Of a stretch of 64,000 nt of DNA, positions 1 to 12,590 are shown in pieces (the stretch's first letter is position 1; each line of letters opens with the position of its first letter). Under the pieces are notes generated by a model. It saw nothing but the letters and a program-made list of their open reading frames with translations. It had not been told where the DNA came from and made no database searches. The position numbers were made by a program, and so were the translations under genes. The stretch comes from Ancistrus triradiatus (lineage: Eukaryota; Chordata; Actinopteri; Siluriformes; Loricariidae). Location: assembly GCA_025084515.1 (NCBI GenBank), contig JAJAGP010000238.1, positions 317,501-381,500 on the forward strand, in the 5' to 3' direction.

Positions 1-540
1 TGAAGAGAAGTATGCAGCTTTAGCTTTAGTGAGGGCATTGCTTGTACTCTGCCATTGCTGTCCCTCCAAGCAATCTTAAACACCTCCAATTTTACTATGT
101 TCTCCACTTGCCGCTCTAAATGCCGGGGGGGGGGTGTTCTTTGCTTTAAGGTACGGGGTTGTTTTGGTCATTATACAATGGTGCTTAGCCTTTTTTCCCT
201 AATACGTTTGACCCTAGCAGGGGCAGTCGTGTCCAGGGTTGAGCGAAGCACACATTCTAATTGCTCATTTACACCACTCAAGATGATTTATCTCCGTAGG
301 TGTATAAATTTTAAGTCTGGTAGGTTTTTAATAAACGCAGCTGGAGTAGCAGATGTGATAGTGCGCTTGGTGTGATAACGAGGCAGAAGGATTTTATTTA
401 TTAGAGATAGCTCAAATACTAAAAGATAGTGATCTGAAATCGAATCACTTTGCGGGAAAACATCAAGGTTATCTATATTGATACCAAATGTTAATATTAG
501 ATCTAAAGTATGATTCCTCATGGCTGTTGGTTGCACCAGA
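1..540 (-). mobile_element. non-LTR retrotransposon fragment, endonuclease end and linker
   Basis: On the - strand, the frame at 288-536 reads HTLDLILTFGINIDNL and then SDHYLLVFEL. These are the last conserved blocks of the APE-type endonuclease of L2/CR1/Rex-type LINEs (HTLDLVLT, then SDHYLI). Reading on toward base 1 gives the usual linker before reverse transcriptase, with stops and frameshifts. The copy is cut at the window edge and ends next to the Tc1-type element at 551. Confidence 0.75.
288..536 (-). pseudogene. LINE ORF2 endonuclease C-terminal fragment
   Basis: An 82-residue open piece holds HTLDLILT and SDHYLLVF, the final strand and SDH motif of the AP-like endonuclease. It lacks the N-terminal catalytic residues and runs into a stop, so it is a dead fragment. 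Confidence 0.7.
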
Positions 541-550
541 GCTACATGTA

Positions 551-2290
551 CAACCCCAAATTAGAGTTGAGTCAATATGGAACATGGAAATAAAAAACAC
601 ACTGTTTCTTACATTTATTTTGACTTTTATCTCGTTGCAGACAGTACGAACCCAAGATATTTCAGGATTTGACTGGTCACCTTCATTTAATTTTTTCAAC
701 ATCCATTCCTGCATTTCAGGCCTGCAACTTATTTTTAAAAAAGTTGTAACAAGGAGCATTTATGGCTAATAATGAGATAAATCACCTGTGATGCCAACAG
801 GTGAATATAATCATTATTTGGCACAACAGCGGTATCCACAAAAGGCTGAGTCTTTCAAGAGCGAAGGTGGGCAGAGGATCTCCAGTTTATCAACAAATAC
901 GTGAGAAAATTATTGAAATGTTTAAAAATGATGTACCTCATAGAAAGATTGGATGGGATTTACATACCGGTACAGTAAGTCCTCGACTTACAACGCAGAT
1001 CCGTTTCTAGGTGGCGTCGTAAACCGATTTTCGGTGTAAGTTGGAACATACGTACATACTGTACGTAAATAACATACTGTAAGCACTTATCCTATCCTAA
1101 CACGTATCCTAACACAGTAATTATCAAAAAACGAGCCGCGTAACCGTGTATTCTTCCGCCGTGCACACCAAACACAAAGTTTGCGTTGTGACGTTTATGA
1201 CGCAAAACCAGTTAAGTGCGAAACAAGGCTTTATACAGTAAATGGGAGATGCGTCGTAACCACAAAACATCGTACCGAGGACCCGAGGACTACCTGTATT
1301 TATTTTTTCGACAGTGCTTAATATCATTAAATGATTCATGGTATAGTGAGGAATTTCATTATGTAAAGGGCAAGGGCACAAGCCTAAGGTTAACTTCGAT
1401 CCCTTAAACTGCACTGCATCAAGAAATGGCATTCATCAACAGCTGATACAACCACATGGGCAAGGGATTACTTTGGCAAACCTTCAAAACAGAGTTACAT
1501 TCACAAATGCCACTTAAAATGTTACTGAAGCCTTATGTCAACCATGTCCAGAAGTGACGTCAATTTCTCTGGGCTCAGAGGCATCTGGGATGGACCATCA
1601 CACAGTGTATTGTGGTCAGACAAACCAGTATTCCAGATCTTCTTTGGAAGAAATTGACACCGTGTGCTCCATATTCCATATTATTCCATATTATTATCAG
1701 CAAAGAGGTCCATGCTGATAATATGGGGTCATGGTGTGGGGATGTATCAGTGCTCTTGGTAAAGGTAATTTACACTTCTGTGATGGCAGAATTAATGCAG
1801 AACAGTACATTGAGATTTTAGAACAACATAGGCTGCCATCAAGATGACATCTTTCCAGGAACGTCAAGAAGAAGAGGGTACAGGTACTGGACTGGCCTGC
1901 TTGCAGTTCTGACCTGTCCCCAATAGAGAATGAATGGAGAACTTTGACCCCATACTATTGCACACCTTAAGATGTGTTTGCAGAAAGGGAAAGAAATAAC
2001 AACTGAAACTCTTCATTGCTTGGTACCCATTGGTGGCAAAAAAAAATTTAATTGTTGTGCAATGGATTACAACATTACAAAGTGTTAAATGCTTTCTGTC
2101 CCAACTTATTTTGGAATGTGTTGCAGACCTGAAATGCAGGAATGGATGTATATTAACAAAATTAAATGAAGCTGACCAGATAAAACGGTTTGGGTTCATA
2201 CTGTCTGCAATGAAATGAAAGACAAATCAGATGTCAGAAACACTGTGTTTGCATTTTCCATGCTGTCACAAATTTTCTAATTTGGAGTTG
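551..2290 (+). mobile_element. degenerate Tc1/mariner-type transposon with ~200-bp inverted ends
   Basis: The element starts caaccccaaattagagttg after TA and ends aatttggagttg before TA. The outer ~200 bp on the left (551-760) are an inverted copy of the right end (2090-2290). Inside, on +, are remnants of the transposase: an N-terminal piece near 800-970, a middle piece with 'ctgggatggaccatc' at 1580, and 'tactggactggcctgc' plus 'cctgtccccaatagagaatg' near 1890-1930, which corresponds to the DWPAxSPDLSPIEN block. Multiple stops and frameshifts occur. A separate MITE interrupts it at 973-1296. Related pieces lie at 44908-45300 and 58985-59675. Confidence 0.75.
973..1296. mobile_element. nonautonomous TA-flanked MITE nested in the Tc1-type copy
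   Basis: The left end is cagtaagtcctcgactt after TA (971-972). The right end reads inward on the other strand as cagGTAGTCCTCGGG, before TA (1297-1298). About 324 bp, GC-richer than its flanks, with no coding remnant seen. TA duplication and end structure suggest the Tc1/mariner/pogo superfamily. Confidence 0.65.
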
Positions 2291-2968
2291 TACTATTTTC
2301 ACAGCAATGGGGTGAAAACTTATGTTTTTTATGAATGAATAATTTTGGAGAGTGTATAGTCACAAATCTTTTCTCACACTTCAGTATAATGGACTTTGGA
2401 CTTTGTGTAGATTCTTGAAATACAGTCTAATTCCAAGTTAATTTCAATTACAGGTTTTAACAATAGAAAATGTGGCAGCGTTCATGGAGAGTGAATACTT
2501 ATGCAAGGTACAGCATGTATCATACATGACTGTCTGAGTGTGTATGTGTCATAAATGGCTTTCTATGTGCCTGCGACAGTGTTTCAGTATTTTATTCATA
2601 CAGCTATTATGTAATCCAGGCAGTGGTGGCTAATAATACATACATTCTGGTAGAGTTTTGTGTTTCATCAACTGCAGCTTTTCTCATTATTATTTCTCAA
2701 GATGGAAATGTCAGTTAGACCTTGCCCCACTTCAAGTTAGTAACGTCTGGTTTTGACAACACATGGAACAAACATGACAAAAATCATGAAAGGCCTTCTG
2801 TTTCATGGTTAATGGTTTGTGTTCATGTGCTTTGTGTATGCTGTGAGCATCTTTGCGCTTGCACTGAGAGACAGTGAGTCATACTACACTGGGTGGGAGG
2901 TTGTGGGAAGATCAGAGGAACTGCCTATGCACCACACCTACAGTACAGCTGACATCCACACATTGACT

Positions 2969-2970
<2 letters not shown>
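2291..2970. other. no gene seen
   Basis: AT-rich DNA without splice-bounded coding sequence, recognisable transposon ends or long open frame. Confidence 0.5.

Positions 2971-3004
<34 letters not shown>
2971..3004. repeat. (CA)n microsatellite
   Basis: A run of about 16 uninterrupted CA units. Confidence 0.98.
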
Positions 3005-3007
<3 letters not shown>

Positions 3008-3151
3008 ATACATACATGTCTGTTTACTCCAGTTGCCAAAGTATGTCGTAATGACCTTAACTGTGTAGTGGCATAGGTGGCAAAACAATATAATATGTTT
3101 TTCCTCCCTCCAGTGACACAATTTTACCGTAGCTAATTAATCCTACACCGA

Positions 3152-3865
3152 CAGTGCATTCGGAAAGTCTTCAGACCCTTGCACTGTTTTCAGATTTTGA
3201 ATTTTGGCCTTGTGCTAAAAAAAAAATGTCAAGTTTTCCCCCATCAATCTGCACTCGATACGCCATAATAATGAGAAAGTGAAAACAGAATTTTAGAAAT
3301 GGTAGCAAATTTATTAAAAAGACAAAAGTACAATTTTGCATGGACATAAGTATTCAGACCCTTTAATATGATGCTTAAAGTTTAGCTCTGGGGGCCTCAT
3401 ATTTCTCTTGATCATATTTGAGATGTTTCTACACCTTGATTTACCTGTGGTAAATCCAGTTGACTGGACACAGTTTGGAAAGACACACGTCTTTTGTTTG
3501 GCTGTTTTGTTTGTTTGTTTTTGTTAGGTTTCACAGCTAACAATGCATATCAGAGCAAAAACCAGAGACAGGAGTGTGTGGAGGCACAGATCTGGAGAAG
3601 GCTACAAAAATTCCCAAGAGCACAGTGGCCTTCATAATTCTTAAATGGAAGACGTCTGGAACAACCAGGACTCTTTCCAGAGCTGGCCGCCCCACCAAAC
3701 TAAGTAATCAGGGGAGAAAAGCCTTGGTAAGATGAGATGTGATCAAGAACCCAATGGTCACTCTGGCTGAGCTCCAAAGATCCTGTGTGCGGATGAGAGA
3801 AACTTCCAGAATGTCAACCATCACTGCAGCACTCCACCAATCTGGGCTTTATGGCAGAGTGGAAC
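3152..3865 (+). mobile_element. 5' part of a Tc1-like transposon, 3' truncated
   Basis: The left end is cagtgcattcggaaag, a start typical of a common fish Tc1 family, followed by an inverted-repeat region with 'agtattcagaccc' at 3348. From 3540 the N-terminal helix-turn-helix part of the transposase is recognisable on + ('caagagcacagtggcc', then the GRPxKLS-type hook 'gccgccccaccaaac' near 3690 and the frame at 3739-3860). Homology stops near 3865, before the catalytic domain. No right end is present. Confidence 0.75.
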
Positions 3866-4254
3866 TACAAATTAACAAATCGTTAATGGCTAGACGATTG
3901 GCTCAGAGCTCTAGAACAACAAGGCTACTCAAGGCTCTTCGATGTGGAAGAGCAAAATATCATATCAAAAGTCATGCATAAAGTTAAGTAAAACTTTGAT
4001 TTTCCCTCCAGTTTATGCTCCTGTGCAGTATCTCATGCATATGAGGTATATGAAAGGACTCTTATAATTTGTAATAACTTAAAATGGGGTATCTTTAAAC
4101 ATAATAAACAATGTCGTGGTTTGTATGTAAAAGGACATACTGAATGTAAACAGTGAAACTGTGCCTTTGGGGGAATTTATGACAAATATCAAATGTATGA
4201 GCACATTTCTTCTGCTAAAAGGATATTTGTCCATTTAGCAGATAGTGCTGTGGC

Positions 4255-4755
4255 CTGAAATTAGGGATATTGGAAAGGACATCACGATACGATACACATC
4301 AAGATACATGGGTCATCTGTTTCTCTACATATTTGCTCTCTAATGGTCAGGACACCGACAGGACAACCACAGACCAGGTCCTGTTTGGGTGGTGGATCAT
4401 TCTCAGCACTGCAGTAACACTGATGTGGTGGTGCTGTGTTAGTGTGTTGGGCTGGTATGGGTGGATTAGACACAGCAGTGCTGCTGGAGTTTTTAAACAC
4501 TTCAGTATCACTGCTGGACTGAAAATAGTACATTAACCAAAATGGTTCAGCCATCAGCATGCTGTTCAGCCAACAGCATCCTAACCTTTTAGAGAACAGA
4601 ATAAAGGGAACCAACAAAGTACATAGTGAAACAGATGGACTACAGTCTATTATTGTAGAAATACAAAGTGCTTCTATATGGTTAGTGGAGCTAATAAAAT
4701 TGACAGTGAATGTAGAACAAGGAGGAGTACTTAATAAAGTGATCGGTGAGTGTGT
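4255..4755. repeat. fish interspersed foldback-type repeat
   Basis: Contains 'ggatcattctcagcactgcagtaac' -type sequence followed by 'gacacagcagtgctgctgg', and later 'gaaacagatggactacagtc' and 'gtgatcggtgagtg'. I recognise this block from many fish genomes, where the first part occurs as two inverted arms. Only one arm is kept here. No coding capacity. Confidence 0.6.
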
Positions 4756-5224
4756 ACTTCTAATTTAAATATTTCACACATTTACACAAAAGATGTATTA
4801 CTTTAGGCCTGTGTAGGGGTTTATAGGTTAGCTATTCAGTTAAGCTAAAAACAGATGAGAACAGCATATAGGACTTTAAATATATGCTTTGACCAACATG
4901 GTTAACAAAGAAGAGTGTGAATAAAAATGGTGAGAGTAAATGTACAGAGTGATTGTTGCTTGCTGCCCATGTGTATAACTTTACAGCTCAAATTGCTTTC
5001 CATAGTTAGACTCGTCTACTGGGAAATATGGAGCAGCAGTAGCAGCACATCAGGAAAGCTGTGGGATAGGGTGGGCAAAGAGAATTGATTGTTCAGTTGT
5101 TTGTTTCATTATGATCTATTCATTTATGAAATGGCAGGTGCAATTCTTTGTAAAGTATACATCTTTATCCTATCATAGGGACATATACAGTATGAATGAA
5201 CAGGGTGTTGTGTTGCGTTGTGAA

Positions 5225-5712
5225 TACTTCAACTATGAGAGACAAAATGAGAAAAAAATCCAGGAAATCACATTTTAGGATTTTTAAAGAATTTTATTGT
5301 AACTTATGGTGGAAAATAAGTATTTGGTCAATAAATATGGTTCAACTCAATACTTTGTAACATAACCTTTGTTGGAAATTAAAGAGGTCAAAGGTCTTTT
5401 ATACAGATAAAGAGGTCAAACAGGTGCCATTAATACAGGTAATGAGTGGAGGACAGAAGAGCTTCTTAAAGAAGAAGTTACAGGTCTGTGAGAGCCAGAA
5501 ATCTTTCTTGTTTGTGGGTGACCAAATACTTATTTTCCACCATGATTTATAATTAAATTCTTTAAAAATCCTACAGTGTGATTTCCTGGATTTTTTTCCT
5601 CATTTTGTCTCTCATAGTTGAAGTGTACCTATGATGACAATTACAGACCTCTCTCATCTATCTAAATAGGAGAACTTGCACAATCAGTGGCTGACTAAAC
5701 ACTTTTTGCCTG
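5225..5712. mobile_element. internally deleted Tc1-like copy (cagtggggcaaaa family)
   Basis: Two inverted ~200-bp ends (5225-5345 and 5510-5712, sharing 'acttcaactatgagag' on opposite strands) flank a short core. The outermost left TIR is missing and the right end reads actttttgcctg before TA. Nearly all of the transposase is gone. It belongs to the same family as the copies at 10735-11412 and 62792-63909. Confidence 0.75.
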
Positions 5713-5714
5713 TA

Positions 5715-6097
5715 TATATGGGCTGTTGTAGCCCCTCTGACTCAAGGTTCAATCTGCTGTGCATTCTGAGGTGCTTTTCTGCTAACAGCAATTGTACAGA
5801 GTGGTTATTTGAGATGCTTTTATCTTTTCTGTCAGCATGAACCAGTCTTGCCGTTCTCTGTTGACCTCTCTCATCAACAAGGCATTTCTGTCCACAGAAC
5901 TGCTGCTCAGTGGATGTTTTTTCTTTTATTGCACTATTCTGAGTAAACTCTAGAGACTCTTGTGCATTAATTAAAGCTTCTGGCTCAAATCTGCATTATT
6001 TTATGCCATGCACTGTTGCCACATGAATGGATGATTAGGTAGTTGCATGAATGAGCAGGCGTACAGGTGTTAATAATAAAGTGATGATTGAGTGTAC
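5715..6097 (-). mobile_element. Tc1-type transposon fragment, N-terminal transposase part
   Basis: On - the sequence translates, with stops, to the DNA-binding part of a fish Tc1-like transposase; 'gacctctctcatcaacaaggc' at 5865 is a landmark of this family. The outer end near 6075-6097 is the 'taataaagtg...gagtgta' terminus. It abuts the element at 5225-5712, which may have inserted into it. Confidence 0.6.
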
Positions 6098-6222
6098 TCC
6101 ACTGGGAAGGGTAAGTGTCGTTGAGCACCTGCTCTTAAGGTGGTGTTCCAGTACAGTCTGATGGTTCCCTTTAGCCCGGGGCTTTCAACTTTCAGATTTT
6201 ACACAGGTCATTAGGGCAAAAG

Positions 6223-6556
6223 GTGGGGTGGGCAATATGGTAAAAATATTATATTACAATATTTAAAGACATTTTCATAGATCGCAGTCAAAATGCATCA
6301 CTATTCAAATACTATTCTATACTTCGTAAAGTGATTGATATTAAAATGTGCTGCACTTCATCCATTTAAACAGGACTGTTTATACTCCTTATAATGAAAC
6401 ATGCAGTTTTTCAGTGTTCTTTAGTCACTGACGATATCCTTGATATACTTACAATACCATATTGCCTATCATGATAACATAAAATATATAGTAAATATAT
6501 TATAATAATAAATATATTTGATCAGTTTAATAAAATATCGTCATATTGCCCATCCC
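6223..6556. mobile_element. short MITE with gggcaatatg inverted ends
   Basis: The left end is gtggggtgggcaatatgg. The right end is catattgcccatccct, its near-perfect reverse complement. The ~330-bp interior is very AT-rich and noncoding. Confidence 0.6.
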
Positions 6557-6904
6557 TATTTGAAAACACTTCTATAACATTCTATAATATCAAATATTCT
6601 ATAGCCTATTTTGATTGTTTTTCCCTACTCAAATGTATTGAGTAATGACAGGGGTTTATTAAATATTTATATTTTTCCCACATTTTAAACAAGTTTATCC
6701 TGGTCAGGGTTGTGGGGTGGTCTGTTCTATTCCCCAGTATTTATAAGCTGCAGATGAGCATGCACCCTGAATGCGGCACCAGTCTGGTGGGGGGTAGGAC
6801 TTGCTGTTCCACCTCTGAGGGATGACCCCCCTGTCTGGCCTTTCAGACAGAACACAATGTTGTAGAGTTTAATAAAATAGAGAATATGAAGATATGGAAC
6901 AAAA

Positions 6905-7021
6905 TACAATAATAGATCTTGCTCAAGGACCCAACTGTGGCAGCTTGGCAGAGGGGGGATTTGAACCCTTGACCTTCTGGTCCATGGACTAGGACTTTAA
7001 CCACTAGGCTACCACAGTCCC
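6905..7021 (-). mobile_element. tRNA-derived SINE, head only
   Basis: On - this reads ggactgtggtagcctagtgg, then box B-like ggttcaaatcc and 'ttgggtccttgagcaag'. It is the tRNA-related head of the SINE seen complete at 16581-16760 and 18595-18779. The tail is missing. Confidence 0.75.
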
Positions 7022-8865
7022 AAGCTTTCCTTCTTGGATCATAAGTAGAGTGTCCAGATTTTCTAATAATGTTTTGTTACTTTGTTATTTGTTACTTCAT
7101 TACTTCATTAGTATTTTCTTATCTGCTTATTCCTGAACAGGGTCATTGGACAGTCTAATAAAAATAGAAACTACTCTTTCAGCAAACTTTTCACTCAAAT
7201 TATGTTGAATGTACGATTTGTAATGCAAAACACTGAATTAAGTTCAGGAAAGATGCAAAATAAAAGTTTTTTCAGTATTGGTCTTGGAATTTTGGTCACA
7301 ACTGTGTATGGAGGGAGAAAGTATCTTATCATTATGTATGAATGGCTGTGACCTGATGGATTTCTATCTGATCTGGTTGGTTTTTAGTATAAGGAGTTAC
7401 TGTCTTCCACTTCTACTTCACTACATAGGTGGAATGCTGACCCCATATTCGGGAATTCAGGCTGTAAAATTAAGAATTGCAACTCCTAGTCTGGATGTTT
7501 GACCTCAAACAATCTAAACTGCTATTAGGCAAGATGGAGGATACCTTGGCCCTCTTCTTTATCTTCCCCCATCTTTTTATTCTGTGCTACAAGAGTAGTC
7601 ACTAGGCTTCTCTAAGGAGTTTTGGGTACAGCAAGGCAGCCATGAATTATTGAGTCGGCACGATGTTTGACCACAAATAGCAACATCGCCATACAAGTGT
7701 AAAAACACTGCCTGTCAACAGAGAGAGAAACTTGTGATGCTTAATTACACATGGCAAGTTCTTGTTTAAAGCGATTTTGATGAATCACCTGAAGTAATTT
7801 CCCTGCTGGATGAGTCAGGCAGATCAATGGAAGCAAAGATTGTTTTTATACCTTGACATTTGTTACTAAGTCTTCATACAGTGAAGGTCTGTAGGATAAT
7901 TAGGATATGAAGCACAATATGTCAAGACTTGGTTTCACTGCTCATCTGGAGTGTTTTGTAAAAGAATTCCCTGTGTTCAATGCGCAAAGCTGAGGATCTT
8001 ACATCACTTGGAGACTGTCAGAGTTCAATCAGAACGGGATTTCCAGTGACACATGCAGGCCTTTTGTTGCTTCTGCATCAACAGTGTGACTTAATTTACC
8101 CAAAAGAATCAGTAAAAAAAACAGTACAGTGGAATTACAGAAATCATTAAATATTTCAGGATGTACAACATCTGTGTCCAGGATAGATTATGGTATTGTA
8201 GTGATTTGGTTGAAATGTGTAAATCCATGGCTTTTTTATATATATTTGTGTTTTTACAAACCATATATATATGCCTTGCCATCTGTTGCTTTTCTTGTTG
8301 TAAGGCTTTTTTTTTTTTTTTGGAGAATTATTCCGCAAAAGTTTTTATGCTGGTTTCTTGGCTGGTTTAAGCATGTTGTGGCCAGCTGACTCCCAGACTT
8401 TGTCATAATCTTTGTATTCTGTATTCTTCGTATTCTGCGTATTCTGTTTAGTTAGCAGATGGGGGAATCAGTGAGTTGTCCAGCTGTCTTTAACACCAAG
8501 CTGATTTCCAGCATAGTTTGCATGGTCCTCTTTTGAGCAACATCCTTTCGTCTGTTCAATGCCAAACTACCTTCATGTGAGTGAGGATGAGCCAAGTCTA
8601 GTAATTAAATCTAATGATATAGCCTGTGACGCTGGTGGTGTCTGTATTTTGTCACCTGGCGCAGATTGTTCACTCATTTTTAACTTGACTCATGTGTTTT
8701 AGGTACAACGCTAGTGTGATTTATGGTGCAGTAAACATGTAGTCTATACTAGCACGCTGCATGCGCCCAGTGTGTATGCGCAGTAGTCTGTCCTACCTGG
8801 CTACATGATGCAGTGAACACATGAACTCTTAAGGCATGTTTTTAACTGTTTTTGTGAAGTGTCAA
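7022..8865. other. intergenic DNA, nothing assigned
   Basis: Several short open frames (for example 7278-7502 and 8129-8389) have no recognisable domain, splice context or composition of coding DNA. A poly-T run lies at 8308-8321. I see no element ends. Confidence 0.5.
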
Positions 8866-9062
8866 GTCAAGTCACATCAGATTTATTTCTATAGTGTGTT
8901 TACAGTGGAGCATTGTCTAAAAGGACCTTTGCATTGTATATTATCTTTTATTATATAAGCCAATCCCAAACTAAGCAAGCCTAGGGAGAAAGTGGCAGGG
9001 AAAAATGTTATAAGGAAGAAACCTGGGGAGGACTAAGACTTAAAAGGGACCCATGGACTGCT
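8866..9062 (+). repeat. partial copy of the 'caagtcagatttatttctatag' interspersed repeat
   Basis: Shares 'gtcaagtcaagtcacatcag', 'ctatagtgtgtttac', 'ccaatcccaaactaagcaag' and 'gggaggactaagac' with the fuller copy at 58036-58334. The 3' part is missing. It looks like a retroposed repeat; its class was not determined. Confidence 0.65.
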
Positions 9063-10734
9063 TAGATCTATGGTTCCCAAGCTGGGGTCCATGCCACCTT
9101 CAGGTGGCACCAAAACATCACAGGAGGTGCACAAGGTTTTGTCTTCTTTGAGGTGCTCGGAGTTTGTCAACATACATTTTCCACATGTTAAATTAAATCA
9201 AATTAACTTAGTCACTGGAAAAAGCTGTATATAAAATTACTTAGAGATATTGTTTGATTTTTAGCTAAATGTATTTTAGCTAAAATAAACTCAACGGAAA
9301 ATGAAAAAAGCTATCATTTATGTTCATTTTTACCAGTAAAAATTTGCTGTGAATCACTTTATTCCTTCAGTCTGTGTATATGTGTGCGGGGGGTGGTGGG
9401 AGGGGTAGCTGTTCTTAGATCTGAGCAGGAAAGTTTTAGTGGCATGCCATGCTCAGTCAACCAGAGGAGGGAAAGAGTTACTGCCCTCTGATGTGGTCTG
9501 AGTAATGGTGTGAGGGCTGGAACTGGTGATGGAAGAACAGCTTGGGTGTAGCTGAAGCTGAAAGTGAGTGACATAGTCAATAATGTCGGCTCACACATTG
9601 TTAAAACAACAATTAAGATATTGTAGTATATTTGTTTGTTTGTTTATTTGGTTTAATCAGTTTAATCTAACATTTGCCTTCAGACCGGGGAAGGAAACCA
9701 GAACACCTTGAATAAACCCTAGTATATATTCTATGTACTCCCGACGACAATAGAGTAAGCTACAAACCTATATACAAGCTTGTTACAATATATAATTACT
9801 GTACCTTTAGCCTGTTTTACTTTGTTTGCTTTCTCAAACTCTGCATATTCAGCTGGGTGATGTTGTTTTAAACGTCTTATTAAATTATCTTCTTATCTTC
9901 AAATTGTTGTTTCTTCAGGGCTTATTTTTGCCATGTATGTAATCGAAGTCTTCCAAAGCCAAAGACATGGTTGTGTTCAAAATGGATCACTAGCTCCTTC
10001 ATTAGTGTCCATAGTAATGCCTAATCAGCAAAGCGTTATTGAGGTAGACTGTCTAGCTAGTCTAAGTAACACAGCCGAAACCTATAACGCTTCCTTCTCC
10101 TCAGCAAACAAACCCTCAAGTGGCTGAAACTTTACACACTTGAACTGAATTCAAAGTAAAAGTAGTAAAAGTACTGTTAGTAAAAGCACATGTGTGGTTT
10201 TGCATCTCCGATCTAACTTTGCTTTATAATCCGGTTCTGTGTTCTGTTCTTTAATCTGATGGAGCCTTTCCCAGCTGTTTCTAGGCTGTGGTGTATGTTA
10301 TGCTACCTGGTTAGTTAGTGGCGAGTTTTACCCAACATGCTGTTCGGCGTTGTAGTTCTACTCAGAACTCAACAGTGCTTGTAAAGGCGAAAATTATCCT
10401 ACAATTTGGTGCCTCTTTGTTAGAGTTGTGTTTCTGCTATGGACCGGTATGGAGGTATATGGAAAATGCATACCATATGGGAAATTAACACTGGTGTACA
10501 ATACATATTGCACAGCCCTAGTGGTATGTTTCAAAAAGGTTGTAACACTGATCTTGCTGAGTAGTCTATCCGCTGCTGGCAATTTCAGATGCTCTCTGCA
10601 AGGCAAGATGTGTGTAAAACATAAGTGAGTCATGTCTGCAAGTCCAGCCACAACATTACTATTGGATGTATTGTCTGTTACAGTAGTCGGATCCTTTGCT
10701 TCCATTCACCATTAAGTAACGGCCTCCTGTGATA
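9063..10734. other. intergenic DNA, nothing assigned
   Basis: No splice-bounded exon or transposon end could be supported. Open frames at 9359-9598 (-), 9933-10127 (+) and 10394-10705 (-) look random. Confidence 0.45.
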
Positions 10735-11412
10735 AAACTGTGATGTTCTATCCTGTGTGGCTGTCATGCATGGGGACAGGACGACTGATCCGTGTTAAGG
10801 GAAGAATGAACAGGACCATGTATCGTGAGATTCTAAGCCAAAACCTCCTTCCATCAGTGAGAACAGTGAAGATGGAACGTGGCTGGGTCTTCCAGCATGA
10901 CAATGATCCCAAACACACCGCTTGGACAACGAAGGAGTGGCTCCGTAAAAAGCATTTCAAGGTTCTGGAGTGGCCTAGCCAGTCTCCAGACCTCAATCCC
11001 ATAGAAAATTTGTGGAGGATTTGTTGAAAGTCTGTGTTGCCCAGCAACAGCCCCAAAACATCACTGCTCTAGAGGAGATCTGCATGGAGGATTGGGCCAA
11101 AAATACCAGCTACAGTGTGTGCAAACCTGGTGAAGACTTACAGGAACCGTTTGACCTCTGTCATCTCCAACAAAGGTTGTGTTACAAAGTATTGAGTTGA
11201 ACTTTTGTTATTGACCAAATACTTATTTTCCACCATAATTTGCAATTAAATTCTTTAAAAATCCTACAATGTGATTACCTGGATTTCTTTTTTCTCATTT
11301 TGTCTCTCATAGTTGAAGTGTACCAATGATGAAAATTACAGACCTCTCTCATCTTTCTAAGTAGGAGAACTTACACAATCGGTGGCTGACTAAATACTTT
11401 TTTGCCCCACTG
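10735..11412 (+). mobile_element. 3' half of a Tc1-like transposon
   Basis: The right end (…tttgccccactg before TA at 11413) and its inverted-repeat region are intact. The left half, including the left TIR, is missing. It carries the C-terminal transposase frame at 10740-11027. Same family as 62792-63909. Confidence 0.85.
10740..11027 (+). pseudogene. Tc1 transposase C-terminal fragment
   Basis: The frame contains WVFQHDNDPKHT, with the second catalytic Asp (HDNDPKH), and LEWPSQSPDLNPIENLW, with the final Glu of the DD34E triad. The N-terminal DNA-binding domain and first catalytic Asp are absent. A frameshift or stop after ENLW ends the frame early. It cannot be an active enzyme. Confidence 0.9.
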
Positions 11413-12590
11413 TACATGATGATGTCAGTGATGTGTTGTCTGGAGGGTATGGTGTAACGAGGCTCCATTGTATTCACAATATTATAAACCTTCATTCTGT
11501 ACACTGAGAGGGTGCATATCTTTGCAAATGAAATAAAGTATTGACTGAGTTATTTTGGTTGCACGAGTCGGTGTGAGCTGAAAGGGATCCACTCATTTAC
11601 TGTTAGCCATTTGCTGTTTTGCTAGCTCTGCATCAGAATGGTGTCTTACTATGTGTGCTCTCAGATTTGTTGTGTTCTTGAAATGTTTGATTTTGGCATA
11701 ACACGTTTGGAAATGGCATGGCTCTTGTCAATCTTTGTATCGCTTTCCATATTGTGGAAGCCAGAATTAGCCCACACTTCGGCTCTGTACACCAAGGGAG
11801 CCAGACTAAGTCTTTCAAATTTTGCCATTGGTGGCAACTTTGCTAGTCAGCTAGTTTTGTTAGTGCTAACTAGTGATCGATCGATATGGGTTTTTTAATG
11901 GCCAGTGCTGATGCCGATTATTAGGGTGACTGATGGCTGATATATAATGCAGTTTTTTTTTTTTACAAATGATAAAACTAACAACAACAAATGAGGCACC
12001 AAATTGCTGAAATGAACATATTAAAGCTATAAATGTCTGTGTTTGCACTCTGTATTTTTTATAAATAAATAAAAAAAAGTTGTATTGCTCTTAACTACAA
12101 CATGAAACAAAAAAGTGTTGTGTAAATACTTGCAAAAGAAAAAAAACAATGTTAGACTAGACTAGACATGGTATTGCCATCTTTTTGTTTTTAATCCCAG
12201 TTCCAGTTAAAGCAAATAATTTGTAATGCTAGAAACAAAGTTTTCATCTTCTCATAAATAGTCCCACCCTCACTGAATTCCAGCATCTCTTTGTTTTTAG
12301 TCGCTCAGTAGTCCCAATTTATGAGCTCCAAGTTCTAATGCAGGAAACAAAGTGTCTCTGCATTTTCCCCAATATTTCTGAATTATTAGAATATTAGCCG
12401 ATGCCACATTATTTTAATAAAGGCATTAACCGGCAGTAATCTATCACTAATTCTAACTATTAGGAAGCATGCAGTTCTGTGGCGGGCAATAGAGGGCTGC
12501 AACGGCGGGCAAAAAGTGCTGGGATTAAGAAGGCAGATCCGGGCACGCATGTGCCAAGTGGACATGACACTATTATAGCTGACTAGAGAC
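11413..12590. other. intergenic DNA, nothing assigned
   Basis: Open frames at 11638-11898 (+) and 11866-12048 (-) have no recognisable motif. Poly-T at 11951-11963. Confidence 0.45.

Noticed and set aside
2819..3076. Open frames across the CA repeat (also 45169-45447, 50543-50797, 61391-61657)
   Set aside because: They are open because simple repeats lack stops; no motif and no splice signals.
10740..11027. Active or domesticated Tc1 transposase
   Set aside because: This and every other Tc1 frame in the window lacks at least one catalytic residue or the DNA-binding domain, or is frameshifted.
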